5,978 nt of DNA, from positions 11,000-16,977 of the forward strand of contig DKAU01000095.1 of the NCBI GenBank assembly GCA_002450925.1, in the 5' to 3' direction. The position numbers and the translations under genes are program-made. The notes under the pieces were generated by a model. That model searched no databases, was not told the origin of the DNA, and was given only the letters and a program-made list of their open reading frames with translations. The DNA is from Thiobacillus sp. UBA6918 (GTDB lineage Bacteria > Pseudomonadota > Gammaproteobacteria > Burkholderiales > Thiobacillaceae). Positions 1 to 5,978 of this stretch are shown piece after piece; position 1 is the first letter of the stretch; every line of letters starts with the position of its first letter.

Positions 1-284
1 TTGTTGATCTTGTGCGCGCCGGTATGGTTAAGGTCTTCGCGCTTCAGGTAGATCTGTGCTCCGCCGTATTGTTCTGAAAGCCTTCTGGCGTGATAGACAG
101 GACTGGGGCGCCCAACGTAGTGTTTCAGTTCATATTCAAATTCGGCCTTGAATTCCGGGTCATTGCGCGCCTTCTCGTACTCCAGGCGCAGTTCTTCCAG
201 CGCCGCCATCAGGGTTTCGGCCACGAAAATGCCGCCGTAGGGACCAAAATGGCCATGTGAATCGGGAAGGTCGTTAATTTTCAT
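1..284 (-). CDS. trpB: Tryptophan synthase beta chain, N-terminal part (cut by window edge)
   Basis: The beta subunit of tryptophan synthase condenses indole with L-serine, using pyridoxal phosphate, in the last step of tryptophan synthesis. It works in the cytoplasm as an alpha2-beta2 complex with TrpA. Only the first 94 codons plus two bases are present; the gene runs off the left edge. The translation carries the family N-terminus GHFGPYGGIFVAETL at about residues 11-25. It also has LKREDLNHTGAHKIN at about residues 80-94, whose Lys92 matches the lysine that forms the Schiff base with the cofactor. The ATG at 284 overlaps the trpF stop as ATGA. Only a weak GAG lies 7 bases upstream, so translation probably depends on coupling to trpF. 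The identification is secure from the motifs; trpA would be expected next, outside the window. Confidence 0.96.
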   Translation of the reverse strand, partial: MKINDLPDSHGHFGPYGGIFVAETLMAALEELRLEYEKARNDPEFKAEFEYELKHYVGRPSPVYHARRLSEQYGGAQIYLKREDLNHTGAHKIN

Positions 285-892
285 CGTTTGGCTCGTTCAA
301 TGAATGCTGCAAGTTTTGCGGCATCTTTTTGACCGGGGACAGATTCCACACCACTGCTGACGTCAACTGCCCAGGGTTTAACCTGTTCAACAGCCAAGGC
401 AACATTGTCAGGACATAGTCCGCCGGACAATACGATGGGCTTGGGCAGGCTGACAGGGATCAAATCCCAGTCAAAGCGTTCTCCCGTGCCTCCAGGCACA
501 CCCGGCACAAAGGCATCCAGCAGCAAGGCCCGGGCATCGCAAAAATCCGCGCAGTATTTTACCAAATCGGTGTCCGGCTTCATGCGAACGGCCTTTAGAT
601 AGGGCCTGCCAAATGAGCGGCACTGCTCCGGAGTTTCTCCACCATGGAACTGCAATAGGTCCAGGGGAACATTTTTTAGCACTGACTCGATAAAGGCCGG
701 TTCGGCATCGACGAACAGCCCAACCGATTGCACAAACGGCGGAAGCTCTTTTACCAACCTCGCAGCCAGCTCTAATTCAAGATTGCGCGGGCTTTTGTCA
801 TAAAAAACGAAGCCAAGAGCGTCCGCACCCGCTGAGCAGGCTGCGTGCAGGTCTTCGCTACGCGTGATGCCGCAAATTTTTACTCTGGCCAT
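281..892 (-). CDS. trpF: Phosphoribosylanthranilate isomerase
   Basis: TrpF performs the Amadori rearrangement of N-(5-phosphoribosyl)anthranilate to CdRP in tryptophan synthesis, as a soluble (beta/alpha)8 barrel. The 203-residue protein has the usual length of monofunctional TrpF. It begins with KICGIT at residues 5-10, where Cys7 matches the catalytic base. Asp126 in LLLDAFVPGVPGGTG (about 123-137) matches the catalytic acid. The phosphate-binding loops LSGGL (155-159) and VDVSSGVE (177-184) are both present. The ATG at 892 lies inside the end of truA, giving a 13-base overlap in another frame, and no convincing Shine-Dalgarno sequence precedes it. The stop overlaps the trpB start as ATGA. 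The gene is monofunctional here, not fused to trpC as in enteric bacteria. All key residues are intact. Confidence 0.97.
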   Translation of the reverse strand: MARVKICGITRSEDLHAACSAGADALGFVFYDKSPRNLELELAARLVKELPPFVQSVGLFVDAEPAFIESVLKNVPLDLLQFHGGETPEQCRSFGRPYLKAVRMKPDTDLVKYCADFCDARALLLDAFVPGVPGGTGERFDWDLIPVSLPKPIVLSGGLCPDNVALAVEQVKPWAVDVSSGVESVPGQKDAAKLAAFIERAKR

Positions 893-1659
893 ACAAAACG
901 CCCGGTTTCAGGCAAATCAAAACGCGAAGGATACCGGATATAAGAAAGATAAAGGCCATCCGGCATGAAAGTTGGCGCAGAACGTGTTCGATCCTTGTGC
1001 AACAGCAATTCATCAATCCATTCAGGCCCAGCCTGACCAGTACCAACATGAACCAGACAACCGACTATGTTCCGCACCATGTGATGCAGAAATCCATCCG
1101 CACGAAACTCACACACCAGAAAATCGCCCTTTCGCTTGACCTTGGCCAAACGAAGTTCTTTTTCTGGACTCTTTGCCTGGCATTCGGCAGCGCGAAAAGC
1201 CGAAAAATCGTGCCTGCCCAGCAGCCGGTCGCAGGCCTTCTGCATAAACTGTTCATCCAGTGGCCTGTGGTGCCAACCCACTTTCCCTGACATCAATCCT
1301 GGACGCGTTGCGTGATTTAGCAACACATAGCGGTATCCGCGCTCTTCAACTGCAAAGCGAGCATGAAAATCTTCCGGCATTTCATTTGCCCAATTTACTG
1401 CAATGCCATCTGGCAAAAAGGTATTTACCCCTCGTACCCACGCAGTAATTGGACGTTCAGCCGACACATCAAAATGCGCAACCTGATAACTGGCATGCAC
1501 ACCCGTATCAGTGCGGCCTGCAGCTGTAACAGATACAGCTTCCCCTGCTATTTCAGATATCGCCTTTTCAATAAAATCCTGCACACCGCAGCCTGAGGGT
1601 TGCGATTGCCAGCCGCAAAACCCACGGCCGTCATATTCAATGCCTATGGCTATTCTCAT
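880..1659 (-). CDS. truA: tRNA pseudouridine(38-40) synthase
   Basis: TruA converts uridines 38, 39 and 40 in the anticodon arm of many tRNAs to pseudouridine, acting as a cytoplasmic dimer. The 259-residue product is slightly shorter than the E. coli enzyme. The catalytic motif GRTDTGVHA occupies residues 48-56, with Asp51 as the expected nucleophile. Other family signatures are RGYRYVLLNH (107-116), HDFSAFRA (150-157) and FLHHMVRNIVG (190-200). The ATG at 1659 overlaps the stop of the upstream membrane gene as ATGA. A GGGAG at 1670-1674, ten bases upstream, gives it its own ribosome binding site. Its 3' end overlaps trpF by 13 bases. truA next to fimV and trpF is an established arrangement in pseudomonads and betaproteobacteria; a functional reason for the pairing is not evident from sequence. 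Confidence 0.96.
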   Translation of the reverse strand: MRIAIGIEYDGRGFCGWQSQPSGCGVQDFIEKAISEIAGEAVSVTAAGRTDTGVHASYQVAHFDVSAERPITAWVRGVNTFLPDGIAVNWANEMPEDFHARFAVEERGYRYVLLNHATRPGLMSGKVGWHHRPLDEQFMQKACDRLLGRHDFSAFRAAECQAKSPEKELRLAKVKRKGDFLVCEFRADGFLHHMVRNIVGCLVHVGTGQAGPEWIDELLLHKDRTRSAPTFMPDGLYLSYIRYPSRFDLPETGRFVWPE

Positions 1660-2282
1660 GCCAGAACAACTCCCAACATTGCGATGGCCGCAAAGAAAAT
1701 CAGATTATCTCTCAAGCCCGCTACAGGAATGGCCAGCGTGAGTTCTTCGGGTCCATTCCCTTCGTTGACCGGGGCCCTCAAAAAATCCAGCCAGTTGCCT
1801 GCCTTTGGCAAATGCTCAACTTTCTCCAGTGTCAGTGCAAGCCTCACTGCCAGTGCACGGGCATCAAGGCCGATTTTTTCCAATGGTCTTGCCAGTATAT
1901 AAATGCCTGCAGCAAGTTCTTGTGGCGAAAACTCCGTCAAGAGCCTTGCCAAGGCAGCCAGCAACAACAGCAGCCTGCCTATACGCAATGACCCGGCCGC
2001 CAGACCCTCTTCGGTCGGACTGTATTCAGAAGGGAACAACAGAATCCCGGGTATTGTCCATGCATAAAGCATCAACAATGCAATCCATAGCCAACGTGCC
2101 TTCCAGACAAGCGAAACAAAGCGACGGAATGACAGCCGGCTTGCAAGCAGCACTACCCCGGCAAATGAAAGCCACAACAAACGTGAAGGTTCGGCCAGCT
2201 CAACTGCGAGCGCAAAAACAAGCCAGCTTAAAATGGAAACCGCCGGGTGGTATTCCCGGCGGTCTTTGTCAGGGTTCGCCAT
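1656..2282 (-). CDS. CbiQ-like membrane protein (ECF transporter T-component family), substrate unknown
   Basis: This 208-residue, very hydrophobic protein resembles the CbiQ/EcfT family, the transmembrane scaffold that links ATPases to the substrate-binding S component in energy-coupling factor importers. Probable membrane helices lie near residues 16-32, 34-49, 64-83, 100-116 and 192-208. The segment from about 120 to 156, with ARPLEKIGLDARALAVRLAL at 131-150, looks like the cytoplasmic coupling helices that contact the ATPases. That match is to the family pattern; no alignment was run. No ATPase or S-component gene is nearby, so the transported substrate cannot be named. The ATG at 2282 is the only plausible start: an in-frame TGA lies six codons upstream and the next candidate, TTG at codon 35, would lose the first helix. 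The start has no visible Shine-Dalgarno sequence and lies inside a palindrome. The stop overlaps truA as ATGA. The gene is real; the family assignment is moderately sure and its role unknown. Confidence 0.8.
   Translation of the reverse strand: MANPDKDRREYHPAVSILSWLVFALAVELAEPSRLLWLSFAGVVLLASRLSFRRFVSLVWKARWLWIALLMLYAWTIPGILLFPSEYSPTEEGLAAGSLRIGRLLLLLAALARLLTEFSPQELAAGIYILARPLEKIGLDARALAVRLALTLEKVEHLPKAGNWLDFLRAPVNEGNGPEELTLAIPVAGLRDNLIFFAAIAMLGVVLA
2230..2263 (-). terminator. Terminator-like GC-rich hairpin inside the 5' end of the CbiQ-like gene
   Basis: On the minus strand ACCGCCGGG (2263-2255) and CCCGGCGGT (2247-2239) form a perfect 9-bp stem with a 7-base loop. The tail that follows, TTCCATTTT (2238-2230), is only partly T-rich. 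An AAA stands just before the stem. It begins 57 bases beyond the fimV stop, a sensible place to end or reduce fimV transcription. However, it sits within codons 7-18 of the next gene, so complete termination would silence that gene and the ones after it unless they have another promoter. Partial termination or attenuation is the likelier reading. It may also be simply a structured coding region. Confidence 0.4.
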
Positions 2283-2299
2283 AGTTCGAACTATGGCGA
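2276..2299. repeat. Perfect 24-bp palindrome over the start codon of the CbiQ-like gene
   Basis: TCGCCATAGTTC (2276-2287) is followed directly by its exact reverse complement GAACTATGGCGA (2288-2299), with no spacer. In the minus-strand transcript this can fold into a stem of about ten base pairs closed by a 4-base loop (UCGA), with the AUG at 2282 in the 3' arm. As DNA, the symmetry would suit a dimeric regulator. It lies 20 bases after the fimV stop. The symmetry is seen directly; either function is inference. Confidence 0.85.
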
Positions 2300-2319
2300 C
2301 TCAGGCTTTAATTGGCAAC

Positions 2320-4686
2320 CTATAGTGATGCGATAATGCTCTTCGCATCGCTCTTCTGCATGTCATTGCCTTCGTTGATGACTTCCTGAAGAATTTCACG
2401 AGCGCCATCCTTGTCGCCCATTTCCAGATAGGCACGAGCAAGGTCCAGTTTCGTGGCAACTTCGTCGAACTCATCCGCATCGCCCGCATCACCCAGGTTC
2501 AGATCAAGTCCTGAGAAGTCCATCGAAGGAGCGGTCGGTTGCTTGCTGGCCGGCTCTTCGGGAACATTAAGATCAAAGCCGGAAAGATCAAAATCCAGAT
2601 CGCTTGTTTCCTTCTGAGCAGGTTCCGCAACCTTGGGTTCTTCTGCTTTCGGTTCACTCAGGGTAGGAATATCCAAATCCAGATCAGGCGTGTCTGTAGA
2701 AAAATCCAATACCGTCTCAGCCGGCGCAGCTGCTTCGGGCTCCACTTCAACTTCGTTGGCCACCATGGGAGCGGGTGTATCCAGGACTGGAGCAGACTCA
2801 ATGTCGGGTTGTCCTGATCCACCATAAAGCGGATTGTGCGGATCGATTGCGCGACCCATTTCCACTGCCTTGTCCCATGTCGGGCCGGCTTGTCCACCCA
2901 GCGCCGCATAGAGTTGACCAGCGACTTCTTCAAATGCTGACACGTTCTTGCGTGCAGCGTAGATTTCCAGGAGCTTGAGGCGGATTTCGTGACGTTCCGG
3001 GGACTTGTTGAGTGCTTCCTTGAGGATTTCCTCAGCTTGTGCATCACGTCCGTAAGCCATGTATACATCTGCTTCGGCAATCGGATCGACGTCATGCGTA
3101 TCGATTTCGGCAAGGCCAGCCTGGCTGAAATCTGTCAGGAAGGAAGTATCACCGGTATTAACAACACCACCGGTTGCCGCAGTGCCGGCTACGCTTGGTT
3201 GCATGTCGGTACCGGTAATAAGCGTGCTTGCCGACGTATCGGACGCGCTTCTGCGACGACGGCCGCCGGCCATCATCCACCATAGGATTCCACCCAGAAC
3301 AACCGCTCCAAGACCGCCAACCCAGTAGATCTGATTCTCTAGAATCTCATCTACGAAACTAGTCTGCGGCTCTTCTACCGGTGCCGGGGGAGAAGCTTCA
3401 ACTTTTGGCGCAGCATCGGCAGGCGAACTTTGGGCGCCTTCGGTCTGGGCTGTAGCTGCCTGCTGCTCTTTCATTTCAGCCAGTTTCTGCATGTCCTGGA
3501 TTTGCTTTTCCAGGCTGGCCGCACGCTCGGAAGATTCCTTGAGTGCTTTTTCGCGTGCAAGTCTGTCTTCTTCTTCCGCCTGCGCTTTTGCTTCAGCTGC
3601 AGCTTTTTCCGCAGCGGCCTTTTGTTCAGCCTCGGCCTTGGCGGCTGCCGCTGCGGCGGCAGCCGCATTGGCACGTGACAGTTTCAGTACATCCTTGGCT
3701 TCTTCAGGCTTGGGTTGAGCTTTGTCCTCGACCTTGGGCGTAACTTTGCCAATAACGGTTTTGCTGGTTTTTTCCTGTTCTTCCTCGGGCTGTGCCGCAA
3801 CACTTTCAGCCAGTTTTGCACGATAGGCGTGCCAGTCAGCAGCCTGCAGACTGACTTCTCGCCTGGCAGAGGATTGATCGATGTCGGTCATTGCTTCTGC
3901 TGAAGGAACCGATAGCGTCTTCCCTGCCTTGAGGCGGTTCATGTTACCGCCTACGAAGGCGTCCTGATTTTCGTGGAACAGTGCCACCAGCGCCTGCTCG
4001 AGGCTGACATGAGAGGGTCTAACCTGATTGGCAATGCTGGAAAGGGTATCGCCACGTTTGACCCTGATTTTGCTTTCCATTGTGGAAGCTTGTTCGGCGG
4101 CAACAGGCTCCGGTATGGTCGCTTGTGCTTTCTGCCCGGGAGTTGAAGCAACCGCATAGGGATTGACCGTGCTTGGCATGGAAGGCATCTGGGCAGGCTG
4201 TTCGGCAACGGGTTGCACAGGCGCCGGTACAGGTTTTACCTCAGGGATGCTTACCGCTACTGGAGATACCGTCTGTGGAACAGCCACACCGGGCGGATCA
4301 AGAAGAATGGTGTATTCACGCAACAAACGACCCGATGCCCAGTTGAGCTCAATGAGCATGTCCATGAAAGGATCGTTAACAGGCTTGCTGGATGAAAGTT
4401 TAAGAACCGGCTTGCCGCCTGCACCTTTCCCGACCGTGAATTGGAGAGTGGACAGCACATATGCGTATTCGATTTGCGCGTCCTTGAAGGCATCGCCGGA
4501 GGCCATGTTGACATTCAGGCTGTCGAGTTCCGACTTGTCCGCGATCAAAAGCTCGATTTCTGCAGAAAGTGGCTGACCCAAAGCAGACTTAACCGTCAGT
4601 TTACCGAGCCCCGCAGCGTGTGCCCATAACGGCAGCGTCAACAATGCGCCAATGGCCATATGGGCAGTTAGGCGGTGCAGTTTCAT
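2320..4686 (-). CDS. fimV: FimV/HubP-family polar hub protein with LysM domain
   Basis: FimV-family proteins organise the cell pole and are needed for type IV pilus assembly and twitching in Pseudomonas; relatives are HubP in Vibrio and Shewanella and TspA in Neisseria. The 788-residue protein shows the family layout. A signal peptide covers residues 1-24 (AHA before the likely cut). The FimV N-terminal region starting GLGKLTVKSALGQPLSAEIE runs from 26 to about 133. A LysM domain follows a proline-rich linker at about 206-261 (IRVKRGDTLSSIA). An Ala/Glu/Lys-rich coiled coil spans about 335-415, with nine consecutive alanines at 341-349. One membrane span lies at about 453-473, followed by RRRR. 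The cytoplasmic part has a TPR-like segment (about 537-600), an acidic Asp/Leu-rich stretch (659-733) and the conserved C-terminal motif (about 741-788, TKLDLARAYLEMGDKDGARE). It is shorter than Pseudomonas FimV. A strong GGAGGA seven bases upstream fixes the start. No pilus genes are visible here. Confidence 0.95.
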   Translation of the reverse strand: MKLHRLTAHMAIGALLTLPLWAHAAGLGKLTVKSALGQPLSAEIELLIADKSELDSLNVNMASGDAFKDAQIEYAYVLSTLQFTVGKGAGGKPVLKLSSSKPVNDPFMDMLIELNWASGRLLREYTILLDPPGVAVPQTVSPVAVSIPEVKPVPAPVQPVAEQPAQMPSMPSTVNPYAVASTPGQKAQATIPEPVAAEQASTMESKIRVKRGDTLSSIANQVRPSHVSLEQALVALFHENQDAFVGGNMNRLKAGKTLSVPSAEAMTDIDQSSARREVSLQAADWHAYRAKLAESVAAQPEEEQEKTSKTVIGKVTPKVEDKAQPKPEEAKDVLKLSRANAAAAAAAAAKAEAEQKAAAEKAAAEAKAQAEEEDRLAREKALKESSERAASLEKQIQDMQKLAEMKEQQAATAQTEGAQSSPADAAPKVEASPPAPVEEPQTSFVDEILENQIYWVGGLGAVVLGGILWWMMAGGRRRRSASDTSASTLITGTDMQPSVAGTAATGGVVNTGDTSFLTDFSQAGLAEIDTHDVDPIAEADVYMAYGRDAQAEEILKEALNKSPERHEIRLKLLEIYAARKNVSAFEEVAGQLYAALGGQAGPTWDKAVEMGRAIDPHNPLYGGSGQPDIESAPVLDTPAPMVANEVEVEPEAAAPAETVLDFSTDTPDLDLDIPTLSEPKAEEPKVAEPAQKETSDLDFDLSGFDLNVPEEPASKQPTAPSMDFSGLDLNLGDAGDADEFDEVATKLDLARAYLEMGDKDGAREILQEVINEGNDMQKSDAKSIIASL

Positions 4687-4693
4687 CCTTCTT

Positions 4694-4699
4694 TCCTCC
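4694..4699 (-). promoter_or_regulatory. Strong fimV Shine-Dalgarno site within a small inverted repeat
   Basis: GGAGGA on the minus strand stands seven bases before the fimV ATG at 4686 and decides the start. It overlaps an 11-base inverted repeat, CCTCC-G-GGAGG on the plus strand (4695-4705). Upstream CCUCC could pair only a few bases with the ribosome binding site because the two arms are almost adjacent, so any masking would be weak. Confidence 0.7.
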
Positions 4700-4709
4700 G
4701 GGAGGGTTC

Positions 4710-4738
4710 TATATATTTTGAAGCGCTCTTAGCGCCGT
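4710..4738 (-). promoter_or_regulatory. Possible fimV promoter region and leader hairpin
   Basis: On the minus strand GCGCT-AAG-AGCGC (4735-4723) can form a short 5-bp hairpin. It is followed by an A/T-rich stretch containing TATATA (4715-4710), which could be a -10 element. No good -35 element stands about 17 bases upstream; the sequence there is ACGGCG. Transcription starting from this -10 would leave a leader of under 20 bases. Read-through from leuB-asd is an equally good explanation for fimV expression. Confidence 0.2.
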
Positions 4739-4779
4739 TCGCCCTCCTATGACGGCTTGGCAGAGCAATACTTTAGTGA

Positions 4780-4810
4780 TTAAGCCCAAAAAACAAGGTT
4801 TTAGGCTTAA
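4780..4810 (-). other. Stem-loop that includes the asd stop codon
   Basis: On the minus strand TTAAGCC (4810-4804) pairs with GGCTTAA (4786-4780). Going inward, a U-G pair (4803 with 4787) and AAAA with UUUU extend the RNA stem to twelve pairs around a 7-base loop, CCTTGTT. The asd TAA (4809-4807) is in the 5' arm. No T-run follows, so it is not a classic intrinsic terminator; it could protect or process the 3' end of the asd message. The plus-strand RNA would have a C-A mismatch at the wobble position, so the structure fits minus-strand RNA better. Confidence 0.5.
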
Positions 4811-5919
4811 TTCTCAAGCAAAATCCGCAACATGCGGCGCAAGGGTTCCGCTGCGCCCCACAACAGTTGATCACCCACGGTAAAAGCGGACAGATATTGC
4901 GGCCCCATGTTGAGTTTTCGCATGCGTCCCACGGGCACCGTCAGCGTGCCGGTGACGGCGGCCGGGGTCAGTTGCTCCATGGTGATCTGGCGATCGTTGG
5001 GCACCACTTTCACCCAATCGTTGTGGGCGGCGACAATGCCGTGGATTTCGTCCAGCGGCACGTCCTGGGTCATCTTGATGGTCAGCGCCTGGCTGTGGCA
5101 GCGCATGGCGCCGATGCGCACGCACAGACCATCGATTGGGATCTGGTTTCCGCTACGACCGAGGATCTTGTTGCACTCGACCTGCGCCTTCCACTCTTCC
5201 TTGGACTGGCCGGATTCAAGCGCCACATCGATCCATGGAATAAGCGAACCGGCCAAAGGTACCGGCCAGGCTTCCAGCGGGTAGTCCTTGGAACGAATGA
5301 AATCGGCGGTCTTCCTATCAATTTCAAGAATGGCGGAAGCCGGATCATTGACCAGCGACTTAACATTGCCGTGGACCGCACCCATCTGCTGAATCAATTC
5401 GCGCATGTTGCGCGCGCCGGCGCCGGAAGCGGCCTGATAGGTCTGCGGGGCAATCCACTCGACCAGGCCTTTTTCGAACAGGCCGCCAATGGCCATCAGC
5501 ATCAGCGACACAGTGCAGTTGCCGCCGACATAGGTTTTCACGCCCTTGGCCAGTCCGTCCTTGATCACGTTCTTGTTCACGGGGTCGAGGATGATGATAG
5601 CGTCGTCCTTCATGCGCAGGGTGGACGCCGCATCGATCCAGTAGCCCTTCCAGCCGGCTTCGCGCAGTTTGGGATACACCTCCTTGGTGTAGTCGCCGCC
5701 CTGGCAGGTAATGATGGCATCCATCGCTTTGAGTTCGTCGATGTTGGACGCATCCTTCAGCGGCGGCACGTCCTTGCCTATTTCGGGGCCCTTGCCGCCG
5801 GGGTTCGACGTGGTGAAGAACACCGGGTCGATGACATCGAAATCCTTTTCCTCGCGCATGCGCTGCATGAGCACGGAACCCACCATGCCGCGCCAGCCGA
5901 TCAAACCAACCTTCATCAT
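4807..5919 (-). CDS. asd: Aspartate-semialdehyde dehydrogenase
   Basis: Asd reduces L-aspartyl-4-phosphate to aspartate semialdehyde with NADPH. This is the branch-point step toward lysine and diaminopimelate for peptidoglycan, and toward threonine and methionine. The 370-residue protein is close to the 367-residue E. coli enzyme and of the same enterobacterial type. The nucleotide-binding loop GWRGMVGS is at residues 8-15. The catalytic cysteine is Cys135 in GGNCTVSLM (132-140). APQTYQAASGAGA (157-169) follows, with Gln162 at the position expected for the active-site glutamine. CVRIGAMRCHSQA (266-278) contains the substrate-binding Arg268 and catalytic His275. The start is a double ATG; GAGGA at 5930-5934 is ten bases from the first and thirteen from the second, favouring the first. 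It lies 28 bases after leuB and is probably cotranscribed with it. No key residue is missing. Confidence 0.97.
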   Translation of the reverse strand: MMKVGLIGWRGMVGSVLMQRMREEKDFDVIDPVFFTTSNPGGKGPEIGKDVPPLKDASNIDELKAMDAIITCQGGDYTKEVYPKLREAGWKGYWIDAASTLRMKDDAIIILDPVNKNVIKDGLAKGVKTYVGGNCTVSLMLMAIGGLFEKGLVEWIAPQTYQAASGAGARNMRELIQQMGAVHGNVKSLVNDPASAILEIDRKTADFIRSKDYPLEAWPVPLAGSLIPWIDVALESGQSKEEWKAQVECNKILGRSGNQIPIDGLCVRIGAMRCHSQALTIKMTQDVPLDEIHGIVAAHNDWVKVVPNDRQITMEQLTPAAVTGTLTVPVGRMRKLNMGPQYLSAFTVGDQLLWGAAEPLRRMLRILLEN

Positions 5920-5947
5920 TTTGTTGTCGTCCTCGTTATGAATTCAT

Positions 5948-5978
5948 TTACAGAGCGGCCACCACGGCATCGCCCATT
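5948..5978 (-). CDS. leuB: 3-isopropylmalate dehydrogenase, C-terminal end (cut by window edge)
   Basis: Only the last nine codons and the TAA are in the window, reading MGDAVVAAL. This tail resembles the end of LeuB, the leucine-pathway enzyme that oxidatively decarboxylates 3-isopropylmalate. LeuB directly upstream of asd is the expected order in betaproteobacteria and pseudomonads. The assignment leans heavily on that context, because nine residues are too few for a firm call. The 28-base gap to asd holds the asd ribosome binding site and a 10-base palindrome, ATGAATTCAT (5938-5947), of doubtful meaning. No terminator is visible between the two genes. Confidence 0.7.
   Translation of the reverse strand, partial: MGDAVVAAL

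Noticed and set aside
1805..2284. A 159-codon open frame on the plus strand opposite the CbiQ-like gene
   Set aside because: It is antisense to a better-supported gene, has no recognisable domain, and its translation looks like random antisense reading.
3491..3718. A Ser/Ala-rich 75-codon open frame on the plus strand
   Set aside because: It mirrors the Ala/Glu/Lys-rich coiled-coil codons of fimV; the low complexity is inherited from the real gene.
4163..4576. A 137-codon open frame on the plus strand opposite the fimV N-terminal region
   Set aside because: Antisense to the conserved FimV N-terminal region; the product is a low-information Gly/Ser/Thr-rich sequence with no family features.
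4770..4800. Possible fimV promoter with TAAAGT as -10 and TTGTTT as -35 in the asd-fimV gap
   Set aside because: Only four of six bases match in the -10, the spacing is about 15 bases, and the -35 falls in the loop and 3' arm of the asd stem-loop; too weak to annotate.
4907..5284. A 125-codon open frame on the plus strand opposite asd
   Set aside because: Antisense shadow of a well-conserved, codon-biased enzyme gene, with no credible product.
5938..5947. 10-bp palindrome ATGAATTCAT in the leuB-asd gap, as a possible operator
   Set aside because: Short, A/T-rich and not extended by flanking symmetry; likely chance.

Overview
The window reads as core chromosome of a betaproteobacterium. Every gene lies on the minus strand, so transcription runs from high to low coordinates: leuB (3' end only) - asd - fimV - a CbiQ-like membrane gene - truA - trpF - trpB (5' part only). 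Pseudomonads share the backbone leuB-asd-fimV-truA-trpF. Having trpB directly after trpF is the betaproteobacterial form of this neighbourhood. Protein sequence suggests something near the Nitrosomonadales, but that is an impression and no taxon can be fixed without a search. Base composition is moderately GC-rich, and nothing points to recent transfer: there are no insertion sequences, phage genes, tRNA or rRNA genes, or CRISPR arrays.

Right part (4807-5978): the last nine codons of leuB (3-isopropylmalate dehydrogenase), a 28-base gap, then a complete aspartate-semialdehyde dehydrogenase gene. A 12-bp stem-loop that includes the asd stop codon opens the 120-base gap before fimV. That gap also holds a short GC-rich hairpin, an A/T-rich stretch that could be a -10 element, and a strong fimV ribosome binding site.

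Middle (2320-4686): a 788-codon fimV, encoding an inner-membrane, peptidoglycan-binding polar hub protein. It has a signal peptide, FimV N-terminal region, LysM domain, alanine-rich coiled coil, one membrane span and an acidic cytoplasmic part ending in the conserved FimV C-terminal motif.

Left part (1-2299): a 208-residue membrane protein resembling the transmembrane (T) component of energy-coupling factor transporters, followed by truA, trpF and trpB. The last four genes overlap each other by 4, 13 and 4 bases, which suggests translational coupling. This joins a tRNA pseudouridine synthase and an unassigned membrane protein to tryptophan synthesis.

The least ordinary DNA is the fimV/CbiQ-like junction. 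A perfect 24-bp palindrome covers the start codon of the membrane gene. A terminator-like GC-rich hairpin follows within its first 18 codons, and no Shine-Dalgarno sequence is visible. No clearly new multi-gene system was found. The junction and the orphan T-component gene are the two items most worth following up.
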